64,000 nucleotides of DNA from DASUAS01 sp963750045. Its GTDB lineage: Bacteria; Actinomycetota; Acidimicrobiia; IMCC26256; DASPTH01. Below are positions 18,355 to 28,022 of this stretch, one piece after another (position 1 is the first letter of the stretch; each line of letters starts with the position of its first letter). The stretch is taken from contig CAVVPD010000003.1 in the NCBI GenBank assembly GCA_963750045.1, forward strand, positions 372,001 to 436,000, read 5' to 3'. The notes under the pieces were generated by a model. It was not told the DNA's origin and made no database searches. It saw only the letters and a program-made list of their open reading frames with translations. Both the position numbers and the translations under genes were made by a program.

Positions 18355-18816
18355 TCACGCGAACCAGCGTGACAGCGATTCGATCACGCAGGCCGGCTTT
18401 TCGCCGCCTTCGACCTCGATCGTGATCAGCGTCTTGACCTGCACCCCAGTGCCGACCTCCGTGACTTCCTGCAACTCGGCGCCGGCCCGGACGCGGGCAC
18501 CGACACGCACGGGCGACGGGAAGCGGACCTTGTCGAGCCCGTAGTTGACCGCCATCGAGAACCCTTCGTAGCGGACGATCTGCGGCAACAGGTAGCTCGC
18601 GAGCGACAAGGTGAGGTATCCGTGGGCGATCGTTCCTCCGAACGGCCCGTCCTTGGCGCGCTCGACGTCGACGTGGATCCACTGGTGGTCACCGGTTGCG
18701 TCGGCGAACTGATCGACGCGGTCCTGGGTGATCTCGAGCCACTCGCTGTACCCGAGATGCCTGCCCTCGGACTCCTGCACCGCGGCAATGCCACTCAACA
18801 CGATGGGGGACGACAC
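18355..18816 (-). CDS. MaoC-like (R)-specific enoyl-CoA hydratase
   Basis: An intact hotdog-fold protein of 153 residues. The hydratase motif is visible as ATGDHQWIHVD followed by GGTIAHGYLTLSL, with Asp and His in the catalytic positions. It would hydrate or dehydrate 2-enoyl-CoA and 3-hydroxyacyl-CoA of R configuration. The GTG at 18816 has GGAGAGG upstream. The repeated element at 18864-18899 lies about 50-85 bases upstream and is a likely promoter or operator. Confidence 0.9.
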   Translation of the reverse strand: MSSPIVLSGIAAVQESEGRHLGYSEWLEITQDRVDQFADATGDHQWIHVDVERAKDGPFGGTIAHGYLTLSLASYLLPQIVRYEGFSMAVNYGLDKVRFPSPVRVGARVRAGAELQEVTEVGTGVQVKTLITIEVEGGEKPACVIESLSRWFA

Positions 18817-18863
18817 GGACCTCTCCTCGAATCGGCGCCCCGAACGGGGTCGCATGATGACGT

Positions 18864-18899
18864 GATGGAACAGTTTGACATCTTGTGTTTGATCATGCA
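18864..18899 (-). promoter_or_regulatory. Repeated 36-bp promoter element, copy 1
   Basis: An AT-rich block that is 29/36 identical to 22800-22835 in the same orientation. Read on the minus strand it starts TGCATGATCAAACA and ends CAAACTGTTCCATC. It sits upstream of the MaoC-like gene. The conserved ends with a variable middle suggest a regulated promoter or operator. Confidence 0.6.
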
Positions 18900-19510
18900 C
18901 TCCAGAGCTCGACGAGCTCCGCTGTCGTGCAGATCTTGGCGACCATGGCGAGCGTGTGCTTGATGACGAGCTCCGTGTAGTCGAGGGGATACCCGACGAT
19001 GGCGTCCCGCGGGATCACGACCTCGAAGCCGAGGTTGACGCAGTCGATCGCGACGTTCGGGATGCCGAGGTTGGCGGAGACGCCCACCGCGACCACGGTG
19101 CGCGCACCGAGGTTGCGAAGGATCGTCGGGACTTCGGTGCCGATGATGGGCGACACCTGGACCGTGCGTACCGACGTGATGTCGGTGGCGGCGACGTCGA
19201 TCCCTTCCACGACGTCCATGCCACGCGGATCCCACACCGAATTGCCTCCCCCTCGCCTGCCCACGCGGAGGATCGGCGCGTTCGTCGCCGACGCCGGATT
19301 GTCCGGCCGGCCCTCGGCGATGCAGTGGAGGATTCGGCATCCCGCCGCCCGTCCGACATCCACCAACCGACCCACCTTCTCGACCAGCCCGATCTCGCGC
19401 GCGGCGTCGGGGAGGACTCCCTGACCGAGATCGCCGATGATGCCGCGCTGGCACTCCTGGGTCAGGACGACGGTCGTCGCCGGGTCGACGAGTGACGCGA
19501 GTTCCACCAT
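18893..19510 (-). CDS. Isochorismatase-like cysteine hydrolase family protein, nucleophile absent
   Basis: An intact protein of 205 residues with the isochorismatase fold pattern: TVVLTQECQRG at the start, RILHCIAEGRPD in the middle, and GARTVVAVGVSANLGIPN late. Family hydrolases use an Asp-Lys-Cys triad. The Cys normally follows the late GV motif, but here the sequence is GVSANLG. The protein may be catalytically changed or a binding protein. It has no obvious functional link to its neighbours beyond shared orientation. Confidence 0.8.
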   Translation of the reverse strand: MVELASLVDPATTVVLTQECQRGIIGDLGQGVLPDAAREIGLVEKVGRLVDVGRAAGCRILHCIAEGRPDNPASATNAPILRVGRRGGGNSVWDPRGMDVVEGIDVAATDITSVRTVQVSPIIGTEVPTILRNLGARTVVAVGVSANLGIPNVAIDCVNLGFEVVIPRDAIVGYPLDYTELVIKHTLAMVAKICTTAELVELWSA

Positions 19511-19540
19511 GTCGATCAGCCTTCCTACGCGTGCAGGTGC

Positions 19541-20448
19541 TCAGCCATCGGCGAGCACGGTGTCCTTCTCAGCGAGCACCGTCGGCGGTGCGTGACGCCA
19601 GGACGGCACACCGTCCCCGGCAGCGCGGCTGGCATCTTGTCCTTGTGGATCGAGGCCCAGTGCGCGTGGTTCAGCTGGTGGAGTGTGAAGCATGCCGACA
19701 AGGCGTTCTGGAAGCCCATGGTGTCGACGGTCTGGTTGACCGACTCCTTGATCAGCAGCGCGGTCATCGTCGGGAGCGCGGCGATGCGGGCGGCGAACTC
19801 CAGCGTCTTCGTCGCAAGATCATCAGGAGGGAAGACCTTGCTCACCATGCCGAGCCAGTGGGCCTCGTCGACGTCGAGGGCGTCGCCGGTGAGCAGGAGT
19901 TCCTTCGCTTTGCGGGGCCCGAACTCCCAGGGGTGACCGAAGTACTCGACACCACACATTCCGAGGCGGGCTCCGACGACGTCGGCGAAGCGGGTCCCAT
20001 TCGCAGCGACGATGAGATCGCACGCCCACATGAGCATGAGGCCAGCGGCGTAGACGGGTCCGTGCACCTGGGCGATCGTGATCTTGCGCAGGTTGCGCCA
20101 CCGCTTCGTGTTCTCGAAGAGGTAGTGCCACTCCTGCAGCATCTGGTTCTCGGGACCCTGCCGCGTTCCTCCGTTGATGCGGAAGGTCGGGTGCTCGTTG
20201 GGCATGCCCGGCCATTCCTCGCGCGACTCTGCCGAGCCCAGATCGTGACCGGACGAGAACATGGTCCCCGCGCCGCCGAGGATCACGACCCGGACCTCGT
20301 CGTCCGCCTCGGCCCTCAACAGCGCGTGATCGAGTTCGACGAGCAGGCCGCGGCTCTGGGCGTTGCGACTCTCTGGTCGGTGCAGCATGACGCGGGCGAT
20401 GCGTCCGGCGTCGAGCGTCTCGTAGGTGACGTACCGGTACTCGCTCAT
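19541..20448 (-). CDS. Enoyl-CoA hydratase/isomerase family protein (one frame break at the end)
   Basis: A crotonase-fold protein of about 300 residues. MLHRPESRNAQS, MFSSGHDLGS, HGPVYAAGLMLMWACDL and FGPRKAKELLLTGD are clear, with an extended loop (about residues 75-115) typical of the longer members. The literal frame ends at 19525 with a basic tail. One extra G in the run at 19615-19618 instead gives GDGVPSWRHAPPTVLAEKD and a stop at 19541, which looks like a genuine C-terminus. ATG 20448 is chosen over longer options. Confidence 0.85.
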
Positions 20449-20482
20449 GGTGGTGTCGTCGTTCCTCGGCTGGGGTGTGCGG

Positions 20483-21694
20483 TCATGCGCGAAGCGCTCC
20501 GCGATGGCGGGGCAGGCCGAGGATGTGCTCGGCGATGATGTTGCGCTGGATGTCGGTCGTCCCGCCGTAGATCGACGTTCCCTGCGCGAAGCGGTGTGCC
20601 CACTCGATGACGCCGTCCGCCGCAGCGCCGTCGGCACCGGCGCGCAGCACACCCGTCGGCCCCGCGAGCGCGATGAGCTCGGCCGTCGCCTCGATCATGA
20701 GATCGGAGGCGATGATCCGAGCGTACGGATCAGGCGTGACATCGGCGACTGCGTGCTGCAGCCGGAGACGGGCCAGCCGGAGCCGAACCGACGCATCGTC
20801 GGCAGGGCGGGACCCGTCGGCACGGGGTGTCCGCGCCCATCGTTCGGCGGCCGCCAGCACGGCGTCGAACTCGTCGCGCCAGCCACGCGTCTTGCCGAGC
20901 GCGGCCACCAGATCCGCCGCCTGCTCGTCGAGCGGTTCGCGCCCGCCATTTCCCATGCCGTGTTCCGATGCGAGCGCTCCCGACGCCACCTGCCATCCCT
21001 GGTCGACCGGGCCGAGCCGGTGGGAGTCCGGGACCCTGACGTCGTCGAAGTACACGAAGTTCGTCCGCTCGCCGCCGAGCGTGGCGATGCCCTGCACCTC
21101 CACGCCCGTCTGACGGAGCGGCACGAGGAACATCGTGATGCTCTGGTGCTTGCCTGCGGTCGGGTTCGTGCGCGCGGTCGCCATCACGTAGTGAGACAGG
21201 TGCGCACCGGTCGAGAACATCTTCTGGCCGTTGATCACCCACTCGTCGCCGTCGCGAACTGCGCGCGTTCGGATCGCCGCGGCGTCCGACCCGCAGTCCG
21301 GCTCCGTGTAGCCCAGGCAGCAGTGCACCTCACCGTTGCGGATTCCGGGGCCGATTTCGGCGCGCAGTTCGTCGCTCCCGAACTGTCGCACGACCGACAA
21401 GATGAGCTCGCGCGAACCGATGACGGGGAACAGCGCGCCGGCGCGCATCGTCTCTTCTCTCCCGACGATCGCCGCCCGGACCGGATCGAGGGTCGGGCCG
21501 TCGTCGACGACGCCGCTGCGCGGGACCCATCCCCGCTCGGCCAACGCGCGTTCGTACTCCGGGATGAGACCGCCGCTCTCGATGCGCTCGGCTTCGAGGA
21601 CCTGGTCGGAGAGGTGCTCGTCCATGAAGGGGACGAGCTCCGACATCCAGAACGCCTCGACCTCCGGGTCGAGTTCGACGACGCTGAAGTCCAC
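20483..21694 (-). CDS. Acyl-CoA dehydrogenase, larger subunit of a likely heteromeric pair
   Basis: An intact protein of 403 residues. Signatures are CCLGYTEPDCGSD, VINGQKMFSTGAH and the C-terminal YGGTTDIQRNIIAEHILGLP. It begins with GTG immediately after the TAG of the smaller paralogue at 21695-22753, so the two are expressed together. Such adjacent pairs are known in actinobacterial steroid catabolism (ChsE-type) to form alpha2-beta2 enzymes acting on branched or ring-bearing acyl-CoAs. That comparison is by architecture only. Confidence 0.9.
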   Translation of the reverse strand: MDFSVVELDPEVEAFWMSELVPFMDEHLSDQVLEAERIESGGLIPEYERALAERGWVPRSGVVDDGPTLDPVRAAIVGREETMRAGALFPVIGSRELILSVVRQFGSDELRAEIGPGIRNGEVHCCLGYTEPDCGSDAAAIRTRAVRDGDEWVINGQKMFSTGAHLSHYVMATARTNPTAGKHQSITMFLVPLRQTGVEVQGIATLGGERTNFVYFDDVRVPDSHRLGPVDQGWQVASGALASEHGMGNGGREPLDEQAADLVAALGKTRGWRDEFDAVLAAAERWARTPRADGSRPADDASVRLRLARLRLQHAVADVTPDPYARIIASDLMIEATAELIALAGPTGVLRAGADGAAADGVIEWAHRFAQGTSIYGGTTDIQRNIIAEHILGLPRHRGALRA

Positions 21695-22753
21695 CTACGC
21701 CTCCTCGGTCGCGGCCGCATACAGGTGATCGCCCAGCTGCTGCAGATCGGCGACGGGATCGCCGGCGACGAGCGACCAGCCGCGCGCCCGCCGGAAGTAC
21801 AGCTGCATGTCCGATTCGAGCGTGAACCCGACGCCGCCGAGCGTGTGGATGCCCACTGTCGCAGCGCGGTTCGCAACCTCGCCTGCGTACACGTACGCCA
21901 TGAGCACCTCTGCGCGCGCCTGCAGTGGCTCGTGCTCGAGGTACCACGCGGCGCGCCGGGCGAGCCGGCGGGCCCCCCCCACGCCGGTCGCCACATCCAC
22001 CAGCGGATGCGCGATGGCCTGGAACGTCCCGATGGGGACGCCGAACGCGTGTCGATCGTTGGCGTGTGCGATCGCGACGTCGAGTGCCGCGTTCGCGAGT
22101 CCGACCTGCGCGGCGGCCATCAGCACCTTCCACTCGAGCACTGCGATCGCGTGGAGCTCCGACGCCTCTCGTCCAGCGCCGAGCACAGTCCGCTCGCAGT
22201 TCGTTCCCGACAGCGTTCGCCAGGTGAGCGGCGCGTTGGCCAGGTTGGCGACTGCGTCAGGCGGCGAGGCCTCGGCGGCGACGAGGGCGCCGTCTTCGAT
22301 GCCGACCACGAGGTCAGCGATCGCGCCACTGCCGACGACTTGGCGCTCGCCAGCGCGCACGGGGTGGAGCGCGATGGTCGCCAGACGTGCACCCTTGAGG
22401 ATTGATTCGATCACAGAGGTCGGCGCGCCAGCGCGCGCGAGCAGGCGCGCCGCGACGACGGCGTCGATCAGCGGGATCGGCGCGACGCTTCGCCCGAACG
22501 GCTCCGCCACCAGTGCAAGGTCGACGAGGGTCGCGCCGTCACCGCCGACCGACTCAGGGAGGGCCATGCTGACGATGCCGGAACCCGTCGCGAGCGTCCA
22601 GAGGTCGGCATCGAATCCGAGCGGCTCCGCGGCGCGCACGACGTCGCTCGGGGACTCCTGTTCGAAGAACCCGCTGAAGACCGCGGCGATCTGCTGCTGC
22701 TCCTCGGAGAGGGAGTGGTCCTTGCGACGGACCGCGCGTGTTGGCTGCTGCAT
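21695..22753 (-). CDS. Acyl-CoA dehydrogenase, smaller subunit of a likely heteromeric pair
   Basis: An intact protein of 352 residues, shorter and more divergent than a stand-alone enzyme. The family is recognisable from ANDRHAFGVPIGTFQAIAHP and HTLGGVGFTLESDMQLYFRR. The nucleotide-loop signature seen in full-length members (GYTEPxxGSD) is missing, as expected for a partner subunit. It is first in the minus-strand block and follows the promoter element at 22800-22835. Confidence 0.88.
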   Translation of the reverse strand: MQQPTRAVRRKDHSLSEEQQQIAAVFSGFFEQESPSDVVRAAEPLGFDADLWTLATGSGIVSMALPESVGGDGATLVDLALVAEPFGRSVAPIPLIDAVVAARLLARAGAPTSVIESILKGARLATIALHPVRAGERQVVGSGAIADLVVGIEDGALVAAEASPPDAVANLANAPLTWRTLSGTNCERTVLGAGREASELHAIAVLEWKVLMAAAQVGLANAALDVAIAHANDRHAFGVPIGTFQAIAHPLVDVATGVGGARRLARRAAWYLEHEPLQARAEVLMAYVYAGEVANRAATVGIHTLGGVGFTLESDMQLYFRRARGWSLVAGDPVADLQQLGDHLYAAATEEA

Positions 22754-22799
22754 GCCGTTGGCTCACACCCTGTTGCGGTGCCCTGAGTCGGACGCTTCT

Positions 22800-22835
22800 G
22801 ATGGAACAGTTTGACGCTGAATGTTCGATCATGCA
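22800..22835 (-). promoter_or_regulatory. Repeated 36-bp promoter element, copy 2
   Basis: 29/36 identical to copy 1 (18864-18899), same strand. On the minus strand the sequence begins TGCATGATCGAACATTCAG, and a GAACA...TGTTC dyad with a 13-base spacer is visible. It lies in the divergent gap between the acyl-CoA dehydrogenase pair and the luciferase-like operon at 22891, so it could control both. Confidence 0.65.
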
Positions 22836-22890
22836 GTATCGTGAGCGCACGTCGCAAGGCGAACGACTCGATCACGGAAGGGGTCGCCAC

Positions 22891-23965
22891 GTGAGGTTCG
22901 GCATCTTCATCCTGGGCGACAAGCCGCCGCAGCTGACGCACCAGGAGGTCCTGGCCAACGTGCTCGAGGAAGCGCGCTGGGCCGAGGAATTCGGCTTCGA
23001 CGAGGTGTGGCTCGCCGAACACCACTTCTCGCCGTACGGCACCCTCGCCAACCTTCCCCAGATCGCGTCTGCCATCGCCGCGCAGACCGAGCGCATCCGG
23101 ATCGGGACCGCCTGCATGGTGGCGCCGTTCCACGATCCGATCCACCTCGCGGAGCAGATCGCCACGATCGATGCCCTCAGCGGTGGTCGCTTCGACGCCG
23201 GTTTCGGCCGTGGCTACCAGGCACACGAGTTCGCCGGGTTCGGCGTCTCGATGGATGAGGCGACGGCGCGCTACCAGGAGTGCGTGGCCATCGTGGAAGG
23301 GCTGCTCGGCAACGAGCGGTTCAGCTACGAGGGCCAGTTCTGGTCGGTCGACGACCTCACCATCCACCCTCGCCCGGTCCAGCAGCCGGTCCCGATCTGG
23401 TGCACGGTGATGAAGACGCCATCGAGTTTCGAGTGGCTGGCCGAGACGGGCTACGGCGCCATCATCGGCAACCCGTACCAGGTCGATGCCGACCTCGCGA
23501 CCGGGCTCCAGCTCTATCTCGACTCCCGCGCCCGGCGGAACCTGTCGTCGGCCAACGAGCAGGTCTGGGCACTCCTCAACGCGTTCATCGACCACGACGA
23601 CTCGTTCGCGCGGCGAGTACCCGCGCCGCAGCGTCGAGCAGTCGATCGAGGTGCACCGCCAGTTCTCGAACCCGTTCGAGCGCGGCGGCGAGATCCCGGC
23701 CGACTACAAGGCGTACGCCGACTGGTTCGACAAGCACGACGACCAGACCTACGAGCAGATCCTCAACGCCGACCTCACGCTGATGGGGAGCCCGGATCGG
23801 ATCATCCCGAAGATGGGCAAGATCGTCGACATGGGGTGGCAGAACCTCATGCTCCGCATGAGCCGCGGAGGCGGGATGGACCGCGACAAGGTGCGCTCGT
23901 CGATGGAGCTCTTCTCGCGCGAAGTGATGCCTGCCGTCGCAGAGCTCGAGTCCGCGAGGGTCTGA
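22891..23965 (+). CDS. Luciferase-like monooxygenase (one frame break)
   Basis: A luciferase-like flavoenzyme of about 358 residues. The N-terminus has EFGFDEVWLAEHHFSPYGTL, followed by RIGTACMVAPFHDPI and GRFDAGFGRGYQAHEF. The C-terminus has GSPDRIIPKMGKIVDMGW. The frame breaks at 23614-23615; adding CG gives FARREYPRRSVEQSIE. The GTG at 22891 follows AAGGGG. It opens a plus-strand operon in which seven catabolic genes run with small gaps or four-base overlaps. Confidence 0.88.
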
Positions 23966-23973
23966 CCGCACGC

Positions 23974-25483
23974 GTGGAGCTCAGTACCCGGATCGCGACG
24001 GTCCTCACCCTCGATCCCGACGCCGACGCGATCGAGTTCGAGGGGAGCTGGTGCTCCTGGGGCTCACTCCATCGCGTCGCCGCGGGAGTCGCCGGCCTGG
24101 TCGACGCCTGCGGCGTGCCGTTCGGCGGACCGGTGGGGCTTGTCCTGCGCAACGACCCCGCGATGATCGCGGCGGTGCTGGGAACGTTGATGGCCGGCCG
24201 CTGTGTGGTGACGATCAGTCCCCACCAGGGCGACGACGCGCTCGCGGCGGAGATCGACGACCTGCGCGTCCCCGCCGTCGTCGCGCTGCGCCGCGACTGG
24301 GAACGATCCGGCATCCGCGACGCCGTGCATGGTGGCGGCGCCCTCGGCATCGAGGTGACGATCGGCGAGGAAGCTGAAGCTCGTCTGGTGTCCGGTCTCG
24401 AGGAGATCGACGCCTCGGTCACCCATCGGCCGGCGGCGCCGGACATCGCGGTCGAGATGCTCACCAGCGGCACCACCGGACCGCCCAAGCGCGTGCCGTT
24501 GGGCTACACCGTCGTTCGAGAAGACCATCGCCGCGGCCGGAGCGCACTACCGCGGCGATGGCACCCGCGACGACGCACCGCACCTTCGGTCCGGCGTCGC
24601 GATCGTCGCTTCGCCGTTGGTCCACATGTCCGGCATCTTCCGCACACTGCTCAACATCACCGACGGCCGCCGCATCGCGCTGCTCGAACGGTTCAACGTC
24701 GACGACTTCGTCGCACTGGTCGAGCGCCATCGACCGAAGGCGGTGAGCCTCGTACCCACTGCGCTGCGCATGGTGCTCGACGCCGACGTCGCGCCTGAGT
24801 CGCTGAGAAGCATCCAGGTGGTCACCTCGGGGAGCGCAGCGCTGCCCGTCGCCGTCCAGGAAGCGTTCGAGGTGAAGTACGGCATCGCGGTGCTGCCGTC
24901 GTACGGAGCCACAGAGTTTGCCGGCGGCGTCGCCGGCTGGACCCTGCCCCTCCACCGCGAATGGGCCGAGCGCAAGCGCGGCAGCGTCGGTCGCCCCCAG
25001 CCCGGTCGCGAGCTGCGGATCATCGACCCCGAGTCCGGCGACGAGCTTCCGAACGGCACCGCGGGGCGGCTCGAGGTCCGCGAGCGCGACACCGACTGGG
25101 TGCGCACCACCGACGTCGCCCGCATCGACGACGACGGGTTCCTGTGGATCGAGGGACGCAGCGACGACGCGATCGTCCGCGGTGGGTTCAAGGTGTTCCC
25201 CTGCGAGATCGTCGACGCCCTCCGAACCCATCCCGCCGTACTCGACGCCGGGGTGACGGGACTCGACGACGACCGACTCGGCGCTGTGCCCGTCGCCGCC
25301 GTCGAGCTGCGCACCGGCTCCACCGCGAGCGAAGACGAACTGGAGGACCACGTGAGACAGCGCCTCGCGAGCTACAAGGTGCCCGCCGAGATCCGCATCG
25401 TCGACGCGCTGCCACGCACGCCGTCGATGAAGGTGAGCCAGCCCGGCGTGCGCGCGCTGTTCGTCGGAGCGGATGCGCGATGA
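23974..25483 (+). CDS. AMP-dependent acyl-CoA ligase (one frame break)
   Basis: An ANL-family ligase of about 503 residues. The ATP loop LTSGTTGPPKR, the ATE motif (SYGATEFAGG) and the hinge GRSDDAIVRGGFKVFP are visible, with the C-terminal lysine in PSMKVSQPG. The frame breaks at 24513-24514: the upstream frame reads GYTVV and the downstream frame FEKTIAAAGAHY. Restoring CG to make TCGCGTTCG joins them. The same octamer context is broken again at 29495 in another ligase. Its stop overlaps the next ATG by four bases. Confidence 0.85.
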
Positions 25484-26652
25484 GTCATCCGCTGCGAGGT
25501 GCGGTCGCCATCGTCGGCGCGGCCGACGAGGTTTCGCCGACGGGTGAGATCGACCTGGCGCTGCGCGCGCTCGAGGCGCGCGTGGTGCGCGCCGCGCTCG
25601 ACGACGCCGGACTCGAACCTTCCGATGTCGACGGGCTCTGTATGTGCACGGGCGGCACGCTGATGCATTCGGTCGAGCTCGCCGAGCAGCTCGGCATCGA
25701 GCCGAGCTGGACCGACTCCACCCAGGTCGGTGGCGCGTCGTACGAGCTCTACGTGGAACACGCGGCCAGTGCCATCGCTGCGGGGCTGTGCGAGACCGTC
25801 GTCATCGTCTACGCATCCACGCCGCGTGCGTCGCGCAAGCGCGGCGGTGCGGGCATGGGCATCCTGGCCACACCCGAACGACTCGAGTGGGAGACGCCCT
25901 ACGGCATCTTCCTTCCGATCGGCGCGTACGGGCTTGCGGCGAGCCGCCATATGGCGGTGTACGGGACCAAGCCCGAGCAGCTCGCGCGAGATCGCGGTCG
26001 ACACCCGGCGGTGGGCCATGCTCAACGAGCGGGCGTACTCGCGCGATCCGATCACCGTCGACGACGTCCTCGATTCCGGTTACGTCGCGGAACCGATGCA
26101 CAAGCTCGAGTACTGCCTCGTCACCGACGGCGCGGGCGCGATCGTCGTGACGAGCGCGGCGCGGGCGCGCGATCTCGCGAAGCCGCCGGTCTGGGTGCTC
26201 GGCGCCGCGAGCCACCACACCCACTCCATGATCAGCCAGATGCCCGACCTCACCACAACAGCAGGGGTGCAGTCTGGTCAGCGTGCGTTCGCGATGAGCG
26301 GACTCCAACCGTCCGACATCGACGTGGTGGAGCTGTACGACTCGTTCACCATCACCGTGCTGCTGGCGCTCGAGGACCTCGGGTTCTGCGCCAAGGGTGA
26401 GGGCGGCGCGTTCGTCGCCGACGGTCGTCTCGGTCCGGGGGCGCGCAGCCTGCGCAGACCTCCGGCGGCGGGCTGGCGTACACCCACCCGGGCGCGTTCG
26501 GCATCTTCCTGCTCGTCGAAGCGGTCCGACAGCTCCGCGGTGAGTCCGGCGACCGGCAGGTGGCGGACGCGCGGACGGCGGTCGCGCATGGATGTGGTGG
26601 GGTGCTCTCGGCGACGGCGACCGTCGTCCTCGGCGCGGAGGAGGTCCTGTGA
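25480..26652 (+). CDS. Thiolase-fold lipid-transfer protein / retro-aldolase type (two frame breaks)
   Basis: A thiolase-superfamily protein of the Ltp2/SCP-2 kind, about 391 residues. VGGASYELYVEHAASAI covers the region where true thiolases carry the nucleophilic Cys, which is absent here. The C-terminus reads QTSGGGLAYTHPGAFG. Ltp2-like proteins pair with DUF35 proteins to cleave side chains by retro-aldol reaction, and a DUF35 gene follows with a four-base overlap. Breaks: CGCGCG 25983-25988 (add CG, giving ARDREIAV-type junction LAREIAVDTRRW) and the G-run 26437-26441 (add one G). Confidence 0.82.
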
Positions 26653-27071
26653 GCGACATGCCGAACCGGGTGGTGCCCGAGCCGTCCGAGTACTCGCAGG
26701 CGTTCTGGGACGCGACCCGGGAGCAGCGCCTCGTGGTGCAGCGGTGCACCTCGTGTGAGGTGTTCGTCTGGTACCCGCGCCCGTTCTGCCCCGGATGCCT
26801 CCGGAAGACGCTCGAGTGGACTGACGTCTCCGGGCGCGGCACCGTCCACGCCGTCAGCGTCCACCACCGCGCGCCGTCCCCCGAGATGAGCGACCGCACG
26901 CCTTATGCCTTGACGCTGATCGAGCTCGACGAAGGCATCCGTCTCATGAGCAACGTGGTCGACTGCGAGCCGGCCGACGTGCATGTCGGTCAGCGTGTGC
27001 ACGCGACGTGGGAACCCCTCGACGACGGGCGCAACCTCCTCATGTTCGCACCGGAGCCCGCCGGCCCGTGA
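26649..27071 (+). CDS. DUF35 OB-fold protein with zinc ribbon
   Basis: An intact protein of 140 residues. The rubredoxin-like zinc ribbon CTSCEVFVWYPRPFCPGC has all four cysteines, and the OB-fold follows (GRGTVHAVSVHHRA; PYALTLIELDEGIRLMSN). In known systems the DUF35 subunit binds and stabilises a thiolase-like partner that performs retro-aldol cleavage. The overlap with the thiolase gene at 26649-26652 fits that. This is the only one of the window's three DUF35-like proteins with a complete ribbon. Confidence 0.92.
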   Translation: MSDMPNRVVPEPSEYSQAFWDATREQRLVVQRCTSCEVFVWYPRPFCPGCLRKTLEWTDVSGRGTVHAVSVHHRAPSPEMSDRTPYALTLIELDEGIRLMSNVVDCEPADVHVGQRVHATWEPLDDGRNLLMFAPEPAGP

Positions 27072-28022
27072 CCGCGCGGGTGCGTGAGCTCGCCCGCGGC
27101 CTGCAGTTCCCCGAAGGCCCTCTCGTCGAGCCCGACGGGAGCGTGCTGGTCAGCGAGATGGCCGGTGGGCGGATCACCCGCGTTCGCTCCGACGGCGCCA
27201 CCGAGCTCGTGGCGGCAACCGGGGGTGGACCCAACGGCCTCGGTCGCTTCCCTGATGGCACGCTGCTGGTGTGCCAGGGTGGCGGTTCGCGTTGGCAGTC
27301 CCGCCCGTGGCCGTTCGACCTTCCCGGCTCGGTCGATCTCCTGCTCCCTGCGGGTGTTGCGGACGACGCGCTGACGCCACAGGTCCAGATGGTTGATGCC
27401 GAAGGCACCGTGCACACGCTCACGACGAGCTTCGTCGGGCTCGACGGCATCGAACGCGCACTCGGTCGCCCGAGTGATCTCTGCGTCAACGCGGACGGTG
27501 GGTTCTGGATGACCGACGGTGGCGCGAGCCACGGACGCGACCGTGCGCTCACCGGCGTGCTCTATGGCGCACCTGGGCTCGAACCGGGAACTCCGCTGCG
27601 CGAGGTGCTGTATCCGCTCGAGATGCCCAACGGTGTCGCGCTCTCGAACGACGGTCGGCGGCTCTACGCGACCGAGACGCGCACGCGGGCGCGTGTGGGA
27701 GTTCGCCCTCGCGCCCGGCGGTGTGATCGAGCGCGCTCGCGGCTTCGCGACGGTGCCAAGCGGCGGCCCGATGAATTTCGGCGGCGCCGACGGGATCTGC
27801 GTCGACGGCGAGGGGCGCGTCGTCGTGGCGACCCTCGGCACTGGCGGCGTCACGGTGTTCTCCTCCGACGGCGACCTGCTGGGCTCCCTCGTGCTCGACG
27901 ACCGCATGAGCACCAACGCCGCCTTCGATGCCGCAGCGGGAGCGCTCGTCGTGACGCTCGCGACGAGCGGGACCGTGGTCGTCGTCGACGACTGGCCCCG
28001 GGGCGTGATCGCAGGTCCATGA
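27068..28022 (+). CDS. SMP-30/gluconolactonase-like protein (one frame break)
   Basis: A six-bladed beta-propeller lactonase-like protein of about 318 residues. FPEGPLVEPDGSVLVSEM, GGGPNGLGRFPDG, RPSDLCVNADGGFWMTDGG, MPNGVALSNDGRRLY and GADGICVDGEGRV are successive blades with the metal-site acidic residues. It could hydrolyse a lactone generated by a monooxygenase. The frame breaks at CGCG 27690-27693; one CG gives RARVWEFALAPGG. Four-base overlaps on both sides. Confidence 0.87.
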
